DNA of 64,000 nucleotides from the NCBI RefSeq assembly GCF_036711975.1, contig NC_091967.1, positions 186,001 to 250,000 of the forward strand. The letters run 5' to 3'. The position numbers were made by a program, and so were the translations under genes. The DNA comes from Onthophagus taurus (lineage: Eukaryota; Arthropoda; Insecta; Coleoptera; Scarabaeidae). Under the pieces are notes generated by a model, which did not search any database, was not told the DNA's origin, and saw nothing but the letters and a program-made list of their open reading frames with translations. Positions within the stretch are counted from its first letter, which is position 1. Every line of letters begins with the position of its first letter. Positions 11,530 to 24,050 of this stretch are shown here, piece by piece.

Positions 11530-14500
11530 ACCGAGAGAACATAACCTAGAATTTGTGACAGAGATTTTTTGTTGGTAAAAATCTTATCTTAAACCGTTTT
11601 GTTTACTTCCAAATGTATCAATTATTATAGTTCAGCTCCTAAAGCACATTTTTCATCCATCTTTTGAGGTTTTAACGTTATTTTGAGAAAGAAATCCTTG
11701 ATTTAAATTTGAATTTTTCTAACTTTACTCATTGTTGAAATTTGGCGTGTACTCCAATGTATGTCTATAAACAAGAAAAGACAACGTTGAATACGAAGTT
11801 TTATTACGTTTCATAAAGGAATAAGGGAGAAATCAACGAAAAAAGAATTAAATTTTGAAGGTTAATTCCGAGAAAAATCAAGAGATGACGCTAGTTTCGA
11901 AGCAAGAATTTTGAATTTTGAAAAGGGCGCGAAGCTAAGAACCAATCAGAAACGAGGAAAAAACAGTTGGAGTGCCGGGGTATATAAGGAGATCGCGAAC
12001 AGGGAGTGAGAGAGTCGTCGTCGGACCAGCGTCGAATCCACGTCGTCAGATAGAAGAATTTTTGAAGAGATAACCTCGAAAATTTAAGATAATTTTTAAA
12101 AAAAAAAGTCAAACCAACTTACAATATTAAAATAAAAGAGAATCATCCTACAACCTATTCCGAGAATTACCGATACTTCTTCGAGATCATCCAAGACCCT
12201 ATGTCCGAAGAACAAACAGTGCAATTACCCGCAAGAAGAATCCTGTAGACAATCCAGAAAATTAGTTAGTGCCCCGAACACAAGAGACAATTCCATAATC
12301 CAGATACCACATTGAACTCCAATCCTTTTTTTTATACAGTGAGTCGGATGATAATTTTATTTTATTATTTAACATAACCTACAAAAAGAAAATTCAAAGA
12401 ATCAAACTCAAAGAACAACTCACAAGAGTTTCCTATAATTTTGATCAATACTTACTTGTGTGTAAAGATTTATTAGTTTTTCTTGAATAACGTTCATTTA
12501 TTTAATTCTATTTTTTTTTTAAACGAGTTTGATGACAATTTAAGACATCGGCCATTTGTTATTTTCAAAGAACGGTTCTAACTAGTTTTATCCTACTCTC
12601 TCTCTCAAATAATAAACTGGTTCTCTCTAATATCGATATTTCAGTCGATAACCGCAGTTATCTATTTTATTTTAAAAATTTATCTCTCGTAAATAAGCAG
12701 TGTTATTAAAGTTAATTTAGGAAAACCATTTTTTTTGTTGTTACTCATAAAACGAGTTAATTTGATTTTGTATTAATTAAATGAATTTTTTGTCGAACCT
12801 GATTAATATTCTTTTGAACCTGAACTTGCCTGAAACCCTGAGTTTTTTAATAAGAGTCTCTTAAAATTAAAGAAACCCAAATTTATAGATTAATAACTTG
12901 TGTATAAAACATCACACAAGTAATACAGCACAGTATTAATGTTCGTTAAGAGCATTGGACTGCACTCATAACTCATAAACCATGTACTCGATTATCAAGA
13001 TCTATACGTCACAATGCCCTAATGGCATTTAAATAGCTAAATGCAGTTGTTGAAATGCCCGATTCGACATATTTAATAATATTTAATCAAACACATCAAT
13101 TATTTCCTTAATTAATTAATCAATTTTAGTTATCAACGTTTCAATCGAAAGTATGATCCACAATGAATGCGAAGGCGGAAATGCCCGATCTCAAAATTTA
13201 CTAATTACCTACGTACGGTTATTTAAATGACTCCACGTATCTACCGAATGGAAGTTTAGCCCCCAATAAGAGAAGAAATTAATTAATTTTGATTAAATTC
13301 GCTATAAGCAAAGAACGGTTCGACGGATTTTAATGTTTTATATCTCAAACGAAAGTTTGCCTCCGCCTGAATAATTATGTCGAAATGCCCGTTCAAAATA
13401 TTTAAGAATTTTGATTAAAACACAAAAACTACTTAGTCAAATAAGTCAATTATCTCCTAATAGAATTAAAAACGACTCACCGATTGGATGTTGTTTCCTT
13501 TGGATTTTACTTCGAACCTCAGCTGGAAAGAAAAGATAAATAATTTATTGTGACAAAAAAAATGAATTAATACGATACCTTCTAACATCCATAAAATAGC
13601 AATCCGATGATCTCAACTATATCACATCACTAATATCACCTAACACTTAGCATAAATATAACACGTATTTATCACTTAATTCAAGTAATAAGTTTTATTT
13701 TTCAAAGCTACTTTATCACCCTTAAATGCCCGCACATCAACTAAAATGCGTTATTAGCGAATCAACTTCCAAACATCCCCTCCTTAATTTATTGTGTGAA
13801 GAAGGAATACTGGAGGTGAATCAACAAAAAATGTAAAGACGACGTTGCCAAGCGGTTTTAAATCGTTTTTTGGTTCAACCTTTCAATAAAAAAATTACTC
13901 GTTTTCTCGAAACATTTTAAATAAAACTTACGTCATTTTATTATAATAAAACGCACTATCGAATTTTAATGTTCAACACTTCCTGCAAAAGAATCAGGTG
14001 CCCAACAAATAATTAAAACGAAGCACTCGAGACGTTGGATAAATTTAAAAAAAAAGTCGTATCTCAAGAACGAATTGAGATATCATCATGAAATAAAGAA
14101 CATTTTAAAGCAAATTTTATGAAGGTTTAATTAATGTACCATAAATAATGTCTTATCTATCGTAAACTTCGTCGTTATGATTTTTTAAATCCAACTCTGT
14201 ATATTTGATATGAAATATAAATTTTGAAAAGAGCATCTCTTTTTTATGCAAAAAAATCGCAAAATGACGGACCAGCCACAAACGAAACTGCTTCTCTTCC
14301 GAATAAAACTTCAAACGTTGCAAATAATACGGCGATAAAGTACTTTTTTGCTATGTTGATCTTAGCAACCGTCGTTATGCAAAAATGACTTATTTCTACC
14401 GCGAGTAAACACGCCAATTCATTTAATGACGTTTGAAGAAAAAAGAAGTCATAGGCAAAAAACGAAAAAGTCATTTTTTTGTTTTTCGGCCATATTTTAA

Positions 14501-14911
14501 AAACTAAAACGGCTAGATCTAAAAACTTAGTTGAAAAATGATGAGCTCTGACAATAAGATACGCAACTTTGCTCCCATTTAACCATTTCTGTATCTCTTA
14601 TGGTTTGTGAGATCACAATCTGGTTTTATACAAAATATTAATGGGACGGTCAACCAAGACAAAAAAAAAAGCCCATAAAGGTGATTCCAAAACATCCACA
14701 CGAACGTCAGTATACAAGAAGCTGTAGAAAAGTCTACAAGGAATTGAAAAATTAATATGAAAAGCAACCAACGACACTTTTTAAGCACTCAAAGTAACTC
14801 TGAATGTCAGGTGTGGTTAAAAGTATATAATCAGTAATGATTTGGTTTAGTAATAAATCAAATTACGTTAAGAGTGTTTTTATGATTACTGTTAATATAT
14901 ACATATTAATA
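11530..14911. other. Unassigned 3.4-kb AT-rich stretch with a TATA-like promoter motif
   Basis: No convincing protein-coding exon was found. A good TATA motif (gtatataaggagatcg, ~11980) is followed by GC-richer sequence (gagagagtcgtcgtcggacc), as in an LTR or gene promoter. The sequence TGTGACAGAG at 11555 could be the start of an LTR, but no matching end or duplication was found. The phrase aaatgcccg recurs (about 13055, 13178, 13386, 13726), hinting at a diverged repeat. The segment 14040-14560 has a MITE-like look but no confirmed ends. Confidence 0.3.
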
Positions 14912-14913
14912 TA

Positions 14914-16770
14914 CAGGATGTCTCAGCGAGACCGGTCATTAGACGTTTCTGGGGTTCTGGCGAAAATAAAAATTTGAGAATTCAGACTTAAGTATTATCA
15001 ATTACGATCTCTTCGACTAAAATATTTTCAGATTTCTTGCACTTCCGGTTATACCGGAAGTCGCCACCTACTTTATTTTTTTAAATGGAACATCCTGTAT
15101 ATTTTTACATATTTGGATTTGTCTGTTTTCAGGGTTTATAAATAAGTTTACTTTTTGCAATTTGATTCGGCCGTTCTCGAATTATTCGAATTTTTCTAGA
15201 AAAATCTGCTCCAGCAGACATTTGTTCAAAAAATCAGAGAACACTCGATTTTTGGGATATCAATTTAGGATTCAGAATATGCTTAAACAACATGATGGAG
15301 TATGTTTTGGTGCCGAGAACGGTTATCTAGAACGTTTGGTCACTTTACTATGGCACGTTCACTTTTCAAAATTTGGAAGTACCATAACTTCATTTTTTTA
15401 AATGGCAACCCCCATATTTTATTACTTAGTCGTCTTCGGCGTCTCATTCTACATCTTTTATATCCCATATGTCCCATACCTAACATTAATAGTTTAGGAG
15501 ATAATTAGGGTTTTTTGAAAAATGCACCATAACATATGGATATTTAGCCTAGTGTGCCATTAAAAACAAGCCTTCTCAATGAGTTCTTGTCAAAGACTCA
15601 CTTGTTTACGTCACTTGATGCATGTGAGCTAATAATTATCTGTTATGTCCCTTAATATTAGTACTGAAAAGAGTTAAAATCGATAACAATAACGAAAGTA
15701 CTATTTACACAAATCAAGAAATTCTTAATTTATTTTTTATGCATAAAAAGCGCGACAAAGTTCGTAGTATGATTCCTAGATCTTCTTTGGCAGCTCGAAT
15801 TGAGGTGTTGGGACTGGGCTCGAAATAAGCCAAGGCATTCACCTCTTTCGTTGCATTATCTACTACATTTTTTGGCCAATTTAACACGTGATTAATTCGT
15901 CCAAAATGCAAAAAATTTGCTTCTATTCTTTTAAATTTATCTTTTGTCATCGGAGGTAAATGCGGATAATTTTCATTAAATATTCTGCAAGTTCTACTAA
16001 GAACTTTGTCGCACTTTTCGTGCACAAAAAATAAATTATGGATTTCTTTATTTGTATAAACATTATTTACGTTATTAATATCCATTTTATCTGGTTTCAG
16101 ACTCACAAGCATCAAACAACGTAAATCAGACTTTGACGTTTGTCAATAAGTCATTAAACATTTGTTTTCCATGGAACACTAGGTCAATATCGATATGATA
16201 TGTGAGCATTTTTCAAAAAACCCTAATTATTTCTCAAACTATTAATGTTAGGCATAGGACGTATGGGATATAAAAGATGTAAAATGAGGCGCCGAAGACG
16301 ACTAAGCAATAAAATATAGGGGGTGCCATTAAAAAAAATGAAGTTATGGTGCTTCCAAATTTCGAAAAGTTAACGTGTCATAGTAGAGTGACGAAACGAT
16401 CTAGATAGCCGTTCTCGGCACGAAAACATACTTCATCATGTTGCTTAAGCATGTTCTGAATCCTAAATTGATATCTCAAAAATCGAGTGTTCTATGATTT
16501 TTTTAACAAATGTCCGCTGGAGCAGATTTTTCTAGAAAAAAACGAATAACTCGAGAACGGCCGAATCAAATTGCAAAAAGTAAAGTTATTTATAAACCTT
16601 CAAAACAGACTAATCCAAATATGTAAAAATATACGGGGTGTTCCGTTTAAAAAAATAAAGTAGGTGGCGACTTCCGGTATAACCGGAAGTGCTTAAGTCT
16701 GAATTCTCAATTTTTTATTTTGGCCAGAACCACAGAAACGTCTAATGACCGGTCTCGCTGAGACACCCTG
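14914..16770. mobile_element. TE1 copy 2, uninterrupted
   Basis: The ends CAGGATGTCTCAGCGAGACC and inverse are flanked by TA (14912-14913, 16771-16772). This 1857-bp copy has no nested insertion and therefore serves as the family reference. The arms are complementary over about 600 bp, and the middle segment with the ORF is in the opposite orientation to copies 1 and 3. The element ends ~50 bp from the MARS2 stop codon. Confidence 0.88.
15714..16115 (-). CDS. TE1-encoded helix-turn-helix protein (DUF4817-like), no DDE domain
   Basis: This is the best-preserved copy of the TE1 ORF, with 133 open codons. A methionine just inside (MDINNVNNVYTNEE) is the likely start if it is translated at all. 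The segment YTNEEIHNLFFVHEKC with TCRIFNENYPHLPP and NFLHFGRINH has the layout of the DUF4817 helix-turn-helix at the N-terminus of insect IS630/mariner-like transposases. Compare YSKEEMADMVYCYG..ARHYAQRFPNRRLP in the TE6 protein. The frame then runs through a Pro/Asn-rich linker and stops with no catalytic domain. It could be a binding-only protein or just the residue of a full transposase. Confidence 0.5.
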   Translation of the reverse strand: MMLVSLKPDKMDINNVNNVYTNKEIHNLFFVHEKCDKVLSRTCRIFNENYPHLPPMTKDKFKRIEANFLHFGRINHVLNWPKNVVDNATKEVNALAYFEPSPNTSIRAAKEDLGIILRTLSRFLCIKNKLRIS

Positions 16771-16822
16771 TATACATAATAATACATTTTCAGTAAATAG
16801 TAATTTAATTTTTTAACTACAT

Positions 16823-18810
16823 TTACATAAATTTATTACAATTTATTTTTCTCTTTTTTTTTTCTTTATCCTCTCTTTCGGTTAGAATCCGTTTAAACAA
16901 AATTGTTTTTTCTTTTGATAATTCCACAATTTCCTTAGTTTCGTCAACGTTCCAAGACAATCTCTTTAAATCGTTCCAAAATCTTTTATTTGGATCGACA
17001 TTTAATTTATCCAACAATTGTTTAGACAATTGAGGAATAATCGGTTGTAAAATAATTCCGGAAACTCTCAACGTTTCAAACGTTAAATGTAACGTAATTT
17101 CTAATTGCGGTATTAATTCAATTTTTTTCCTTAACTCCCATGGTTTCATCGTTTCAACGAATAAATTCGCAGCATGTAAAGTGTTTATAACCGAATCAAC
17201 AACTTTATAAAAGTTGTAATTTTCGTAATGTTTGAAACAAACGTTTTCTAACGATTCAACTAATTCTATTAGTTTCTTTCCAGCTTCAATTTTTGTTATT
17301 TCATTAAAGGCGGTTTTATTTAATGGTGGAATTGTTTGAGTTGGGTTTAAAGCGTTTCCACAACATCTACTTAATAAATTTCCGAATGTATCTGCTAATT
17401 CCGAGTTTAAAACTCTCATCAATTTTACTTCACTATAATCTGAAGAAAATATTTTAATTAATTTAAGGGGACCAACAAATTTTATTTAATTAAAGTTACT
17501 TCCATCGCGATGAGTAATTCCTTCTCGAAGTAAAAAGTAACGAATCCCTTCATTTGTGTATGTGTTACTTAATTTTATTGGGGAAATAACATTACTTTTA
17601 GATTTTGACATCTTTTCACCATCAACGGTCCAATGGGAATGGCAAAGAATCGTTTTTGGTAACTTTAAACTTGCTGCCATTAAAAAAGCTGGCCAATATA
17701 TTCCATGAAATCTAATTAAAGTAAATTACTAAAATGTTCATGGAATAATATTCATTGATTACTTTAATATATCTTTGCCAATAACTTGAACGTTAGGTGG
17801 CCAACAATTTAACTCATTTGGATATCCAACAACACTCAAATAATTAATTAAAGCATCCATCCAAACGTAAATTGTTTGCGTACTATCGCCCGGTACTTTA
17901 ATACCCCAATGTACTCTAGAAATTGGTCTTGAAATGGATACATCTCGCATTTCATCTTTTGTTATCCAATTTAATAAGATTTTATGAAACTTTTTTGGTT
18001 GAACTGCGTTCTCTAAAACTTAAAATGTAATATAAATTTCAAATAAATGAGTTTAGTACCGTTTTGTAATAACCAATTCTTTAAATTATCTTGAAAATTC
18101 GATAATTTAAACATATAATTTTGTTCTTCTGTCCATTCAACTGGATGTCCACTTTCTTTAGAAACTTTTATTTTTTGTCCATTACTTAATATTTGGTCGG
18201 TTACTTCTAAATCGCTTAAAAATGTTTCATCAGCTATGCAATACCACCCGGAATAATTTGCTGAGTAAACACAACCATTTTTATCTATAGTTTCCTTAAA
18301 TAACATCAATTAAACAGCAATTGCAAACTACAATTCTTATATTAAATAAGGATAATTTTACCCAAAATTTATGCACAGCCTCTTTATGTTTAGCTTCGGT
18401 AGTTCTTATAAATCGAGTATAATCAACACTAAAACATTGAAACATCTCTTTATAACTATTAGAAACATTTAAACAATATTCATTTAGAGGCTGATTATGC
18501 TTAATGGCTGATTGCTGAATTTTAGTTCCATGTTCATCAGTTCCTGTTGAAAAAATAACATTTTCTTCAGGATGAATTAATTTTTGAAATCTTTGAATCG
18601 CATCCGCTATAACGGAACTGTATAAATGGCCTATATGTGGCGCTGGAATTATATGATGAAATTTACAATTTTCTAACTAAATTAATGCTTACATGCGTTC
18701 ACATAGTAAATAGGAGTCGTTATATAATAGCTTGGAATCAACGTGGAATATCTTCGTAAAGGTTTAATCATATTTTTCTTAGTGAATGATCGGCGAAAAC
18801 ATAACCTCAT
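16823..18810 (-). CDS. MARS2: Methionine--tRNA ligase, mitochondrial
   Basis: This class-I aminoacyl-tRNA synthetase charges mitochondrial tRNA-Met. Six exons on the minus strand (18810-18693, 18642-18362, 18294-18060, 18012-17763, 17711-17500, 17439-16823) join in phase to give 570 aa, close to the usual length. The first ~30 residues ([20 protein letters not shown]) are basic, as in a mitochondrial targeting peptide. [12 protein letters not shown] is followed by [10 protein letters not shown], the HIGH signature, across intron 1. [28 protein letters not shown] and [16 protein letters not shown] follow. The KMSKS loop is exact ([11 protein letters not shown]). The C-terminal part is the anticodon-binding helical domain. 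There is no zinc knuckle, as expected for the mitochondrial type. It is divergent from DCAF7. Its 5' end is repeated twice more upstream (18275-20872). Confidence 0.95.
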
Positions 18811-19154
18811 TTTCTAACCTCAAAAATGCATCAAAAATGATAAACGTCAAAAATTCATTTGATTTATTAAAAATACTTGAAATATATTTGTCAAAATAAT
18901 AAATTCTCGCAAATAAAATGTTTTTAATTACATATTATGCAAAATTATAAAATAAAAATAATAATTTCAATGAAAATTTTATTGAATTTTTATCGCCACC
19001 TATTTTTAAAAAGCCCAACTTTAGTAAGAATGCATTTTAGTTTGTAAGCATAATTTTTTTTACTTACCGCTTAAAATCTCGAGTATGTACATTTTTCAAT
19101 TCTACGTAAATATTATTATTATAAACTTATGATTCTTTGTAACGTTAATAAGAT

Positions 19155-19684
19155 CCATTTTTATCTATAGTTTCCTTAAATAGCATCAATTAAACAGCAA
19201 TTGCAAACTACAATTCTTATATCAAATAAGTTTACCCAAAATTTATGCACAGCCTCTTTATATTTAGCTTCGGTAGTTCTTATAAATCGAGTATAATCAA
19301 CACTAAAACATTGAAACATCTCTTTATAACTATTAGAAACGTTTAAACAATATTCGTTTAGAGGCTGATTATGCTTAGTGGCTGATTGCTGAATTTTAGT
19401 TCCATGTTCATCAGTTCCTGTTGAAAAAATAACATTTTCTTCCTGATGAATTAATTTTTGAAATCTTTGAATCGCATCCGCTATAACGGAACTATATAAA
19501 TGGCCGATATATGGCGCTGGAATTATATGATGAAATTTACAATTTTTTAACTAAATTAATGCTTACATGCGTTCACATAGTAAATAGGAGTCGTTATATA
19601 ATAGCTTGGAATCAACGTGGAATATCTTCGTAAAGGTTTAATCATATTTTTCTTAGTGAATGATCGGCGAAAACATAACCTCAT
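19155..19684 (-). pseudogene. Partial MARS2 duplicate, copy 2 (exons 1, 2 and start of 3)
   Basis: It has exon 1 with ATG at 19684, intron 1, exon 2 and its donor, and a few bases of exon 3, then joins the upstream flank of copy 1. The HIGH signature reads SPYIGH here (tatatggcg on + where the gene has tatgtggcg), and PEEN has become QEEN. Exon 2 stays open. It could serve as an alternative 5' end if spliced to the real exon 3, but would carry a damaged active site. Confidence 0.85.
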
Positions 19685-20017
19685 TTTGTAACCTCAAAAA
19701 TGATAAACGTCAAAAATTCATTTGATTTATTAAAAATACTTGAAATATATTTGTCAAAATAATAAATTCTCGCAAACAATATGTTTTTAAATACATATTA
19801 TGCAAAATTATAAAATAAAAATAATAATTTCAATGAAAATTTTATTGAATTTTTAGCGCCACCTATTTTTAAAAAGCCCAATTTTAATAAGAATGCATTT
19901 TAGTTTGTTAGCATAATTTTTTTTACTTACCGCTTACAATCTCGAGTATGTACATTTTTCAATTCTACGTAAATATTATTATTATAAACTTATGATTCTT
20001 TGTAACGTTAATAAGAT

Positions 20018-20539
20018 CCATTTTTATCTATAGTTTCCTTAAATAGCATCAATTAAACAGCAATTGCAAACTACAATTTGTATATCAAATAAGTTTACCC
20101 AAAATTTATGCACAGCCTCTTTATGTTTAGCTTCGGTAGTTCTTATAAATCGAGTGTAATCAACACTAAAACATTGAAACATCTCTTTATAACTATTAGA
20201 AACGTTTAAACAATATTCGTTTATTATGTTTAGTGGCTGATTGCTGAATTTTAGTTCCATGTTCATCAGTTCCTGTTGAAAAAATAACATTTTCTTCCGG
20301 ATGAATTAATTTTTGAAATCTTTGAATCGCATCCGCTATAACGGAACTATATAAATGGCCGATATGTGGCGCTGGAATTATATGATGAAATTTACAATTT
20401 TTTAACTAAATTAATGCTTACATGCGTTCACATAGTAAATAGGAGTCGTTATATAATAGCTTGGAATCAACGTGGAATATCTTCGTAAAGGTTTAATCAT
20501 AATTTTCTTAGTGAATGATCGGCGAAAACATAACCTCAT
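20018..20539 (-). pseudogene. Partial MARS2 duplicate, copy 3 (exons 1, 2 and start of 3)
   Basis: This has the same layout with ATG at 20539. HIGH is intact, but an 8-bp deletion near 20223 (gaggctga missing) shifts the frame within exon 2, so no functional synthetase can start here. Its upstream flank is the one that now adjoins DCAF7. Confidence 0.85.
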
Positions 20540-20987
20540 TTTGTAACCTCAAAAATGATAAACGTCAAAAATTCATTTGATTTATTAAAAATACTTGAAA
20601 TATATTTGTCAAAATAATAAATTCTCGCAAATAAAATGTTTTTAATTACATATTATGCAAAATTATAAAATAAAAATAATAATTTCAATGAAAATTTTAT
20701 TGAATTTTTAGCGCCATCTATTTTTAAAAAGCCCAACTTTAGTAAGAATGCATTTTAGTTTGTTAGCATAATTTTTTTTACTTACCGCTTACAATCTCGA
20801 GTATGTACATTTTTCAATTCTACGTAAATATTATTATTATAAACTTATGATTCTTTGTAACGTTAATAAGATCACCACCGAAAGTATGAACAAGTAGAAA
20901 TAAATTAAAGTGTTTACCCTTCGTAAAGGACAAAAATCCTTTACCCCTTTTAAAAACAGACTGGAGCATATTCGTAATTCAGCTAAA

Positions 20988-22084
20988 ATGGCCCATTCAT
21001 CGGTGGGTCCGGCTGTTAAACGAAAAGAAATTTACAAGTATGTAGCCCCATGGCCCCTTTACAGTATGAATTGGTCGGTGAGACCTGATAAAAGATTCAG
21101 ATTGGCTTTGGGAAGTTTTGTCGAAGAATATAACAACAAAGTTCAAATTGTCTCTTTAGATGAAGATAGTAGTGAGTTTACACCAAAGAGTACTTTTGAA
21201 CATCCATATCCAACAACAAAAATTATGTGGATACCGGATAGTAAGGGAGTTTTTCCCGATTTATTAGCCACAAGGTAGGAAATTAAAAGTGAGCAAAAAA
21301 TAAGTGTATAATATTTCTTTTTAGCGGAGATTATTTAAGAGTATGGAGAGCTGGAGAACCAGATACACGTTTAGAATGTGTCTTAAACAATAACAAAAAT
21401 TCCGATTTTTGTGCTCCATTAACAAGTTTTGATTGGAACGAAGTTGACCCAAACTTAGTAGGTACTTCCTCGATAGACACAACTTGCACTATTTGGGGTT
21501 TGGAAACTGGACAAATTTTGGGCCGGGTAAACTTAGTTTCCGGTCATGTAAAAACCCAATTAATAGCACATGATAAAGAAGTTTATGACATAGCGTTCTC
21601 TCGTGCTGGAGGTGGAAGGGATATGTTCGCTTCAGTTGGGGCGGACGGTTCAGTTAGAATGTTTGATTTACGCCACTTAGAACATTCAACAATAATTTAC
21701 GAGGACCCAGCGCATACACCATTATTACGACTTGCCTGGAATAAACAAGACCCAAATTATTTAGCGACGATTGCGATGGATGCTTGCGAAGTAATCATAT
21801 TAGATGTAAGAGTACCTTGTACGCCAGTTGCAAGGCTTAATAACCATAGGGCGTGTGTTAATGGGATTGCTTGGGCTCCACATTCATCATGTCATATTTG
21901 TACGGCTGGCGATGATCATCAAGCGTTAATTTGGGATATACAACAGATGCCTAGAGCTATTGAAGATCCCATTTTGGCATATACCGCCGCCGAAGGTGAA
22001 GTTAATCAGATTCAATGGGGGGCGACGCAGCCCGATTGGATCGCAATTTGTTATAATAAATCTCTAGAGATTTTACGTGTATAA
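20988..22084 (+). CDS. DCAF7: DDB1- and CUL4-associated factor 7 (WDR68; wings apart)
   Basis: This WD40 scaffold protein is known to bind DYRK/HIPK kinases and to act as a substrate receptor of the CUL4-DDB1 ubiquitin ligase. Two exons (20988-21274 and 21325-22084) give 348 aa, about the size of the vertebrate protein. The start [21 protein letters not shown] is followed by [19 protein letters not shown] and [11 protein letters not shown] across the intron. Repeats GLETG.., [23 protein letters not shown] and [15 protein letters not shown] are WD40 blades, and LEILRV ends the protein. An open frame extends upstream of the ATG, but from a GTG and without conservation. The protein family is extremely conserved, which makes the call firm. 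It shares an upstream region with the MARS2 duplication. Confidence 0.96.
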
Positions 22085-22236
22085 GAAGGTAAATTTAAGG
22101 TAGGTTAACATTAATTTATTTTTTTGTTTATTATGGTAAGTATAAGTTGAGGATTTAATATAAATGATATATAGAAGGTGAGATCAGAACCGGAATTATT
22201 AGTTTCTCCTTAATTACAATGTTATTTTTTGATATA
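22085..22236. other. DCAF7 3' flank
   Basis: This short AT-rich 3' region is bounded by TE1 copy 3. No clear canonical poly(A) signal is seen, so the transcript may end inside the transposon. Confidence 0.3.
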
Positions 22237-22938
22237 CAGGGTGTCTCAATGAGACCGGTCATTAGACGTTTCTGTGGTTTTGGCCAAAATAAAAAATTGA
22301 GAATTCAAACTTAAGTATTATCAATTACGTTCTCTTTGTCTAAAATATTTTCAGTTTTCTAGCACTTCTGGTTATACCGGAAGTCGCCACCTACTTTATT
22401 TTTTTAAATGGATCACCCTATATATTTTTACATATTTGGATTTGTCTGTTTTCAAGGTTTATGAATAACTTTACTTTTTGCAATTTGATTCGGCCGTTCT
22501 CGAGTTAATCGAATTTTTCTAGAAAAATCTGCTCCAGCGGACATTTGTTCAAAAAATCATAGAACACTCGATTTTTGAGATATCAATTTAGGATTCAGAA
22601 CATGCTTAAACAACATGATGGAGTATGTTTTGGTGCCAAGAACGGCTGTCTAGATCGTTTGGTCACTTTACTATGACACGTTAACTTTTCGAAATTTGGA
22701 AGCACCATAACTTCATTTTTTTAAATGGCACCCCCCATATTTTATTACTTAGTCGTCTTCGGCGTCTCATTTTACATCTTTTCTACTCCATACGTCCTAT
22801 GCCTAACATTAATAGTTTGAGAAATAATTAGGGTTTTTTGAAAAATGCTCACATATCATATGGATATTAACCTAGTGTGCCATGGAAAACAAATGTTTAA
22901 TGACTTATTTATAAACGTCAAAGTCTAATTTAGGTTGT

Positions 22939-23330
22939 TTGATGCTTGTGAGTCTAAAACCAGTTAAAATGGATATTAATAACGTAAATAAAGTTTATAC
23001 AAATGAAGAAATCCATAATTTATTTTTTGTGCACGAAAAGTGCGACAAAGTTCTTAGTAGAACTTGCAGAATGTTTAATGAAAATTATCCGCATTTACCT
23101 CCGATGACAAAAGATAAATTTAAAAGAATAGAAGCAAATTTTTTGCATTTTGGACGAATTAATCACGTGTTAAACTGACCAAAAAATGTAGTAGATAATG
23201 CAACGGAAGAGGTGAATGCCTTGGCTTATTTCGAGCCCAGTCCCAACACCTCAATTCGAGCTGCCAAAGAAGATCTAGGAATCATACTACGAACTTTGTC
23301 GCGCTTTTTATGAATAAAAAATAAATTAAG
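22939..23330 (+). pseudogene. TE1 helix-turn-helix ORF, copy 3
   Basis: The same DUF4817-like domain as in copy 2, with NVNKVYTNEEIHNLFF and MFNENYPHLPP. It carries the same Trp-to-TGA change (23176-23178) as copy 1. Beyond that the frame continues (PKNVVDNATEEVNALAYFEPS, then IRAAKEDLGI), so one stop separates it from the full 133-codon version. Confidence 0.6.
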
Positions 23331-24050
23331 AATTCCTTGATTTGTGTAAATATTACTTTCGTTATTGTTATCGATTTTAACTCATTTCAGTACTAATATT
23401 AAGGGACATAACAGATAATTATTAGCTCACATGCATCAAGTGACGTAAACAAGTGAGTCTTTGACAAGAACTCATTGAGAAGGCTTGTTTTTCATGGCAC
23501 ATTAGGCTAAATATTCATATGATATGTGTGCATTTTTCAAAAAACCCTAATTATCTCCTAAACTATTAATGTTAGGTATGGGACATATGGGATATAAAAG
23601 ATGTAGAATGAGACGCCGAAGACGACTAAGTAATAAAATGTGGGGGGTGCCATTTAAAAAAATGAAGTTATGGTACTTCCAAACTTTGAAAAGTTAACGT
23701 GCCATAGTAAAGTGACCAAACGTTCTAGATAACCGTTCTCGGCACCAAAACATACTCCATCATGTTGTTTAAGCATATTCTGAATCCTAAATTGATATCC
23801 CAAAAATCGAGTGTTCTCTGATTTTTTGAACAAATGTGCTGGAGCAGATTTTTCTAGAAAAATTCGAATAACTCGAGAACGGCCGTATCAAATTGCAAAA
23901 AGTAAAGTTATTTATAAACCCTGAAAACAGACAAATCCAAATATGTAAAAATATACAGGGTGTTCCATTTAAAAAAATAAAGTAGGTGGCGACTTCCGGT
24001 ATAACCGGAAGTGCAAGAAATCTGAAAATATTTTAGTCGAAGAGATCGTA

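Larger units (their letters stand above)
18275..20872 (-). repeat. Tandem triplication of the MARS2 promoter and first exons
   Basis: Three direct copies (18275-19154, 19155-20017, 20018-20872; 880, 863 and 855 bp) each run from the first ~20 bases of exon 3 through exons 2 and 1 to the upstream flank. The joins read gttaataagat|ccatttttatc, and the last copy passes into unique DNA at ataagatc|accaccg before DCAF7. Identity between units is very high by eye, so the event is recent or homogenised. Only the first unit is connected to the rest of the gene. Confidence 0.93.

Noticed and set aside
11555-14020. Complete LTR retrotransposon starting TGTGACAGAG
   Set aside because: No matching second LTR, end or target duplication and no gag or pol coding sequence.
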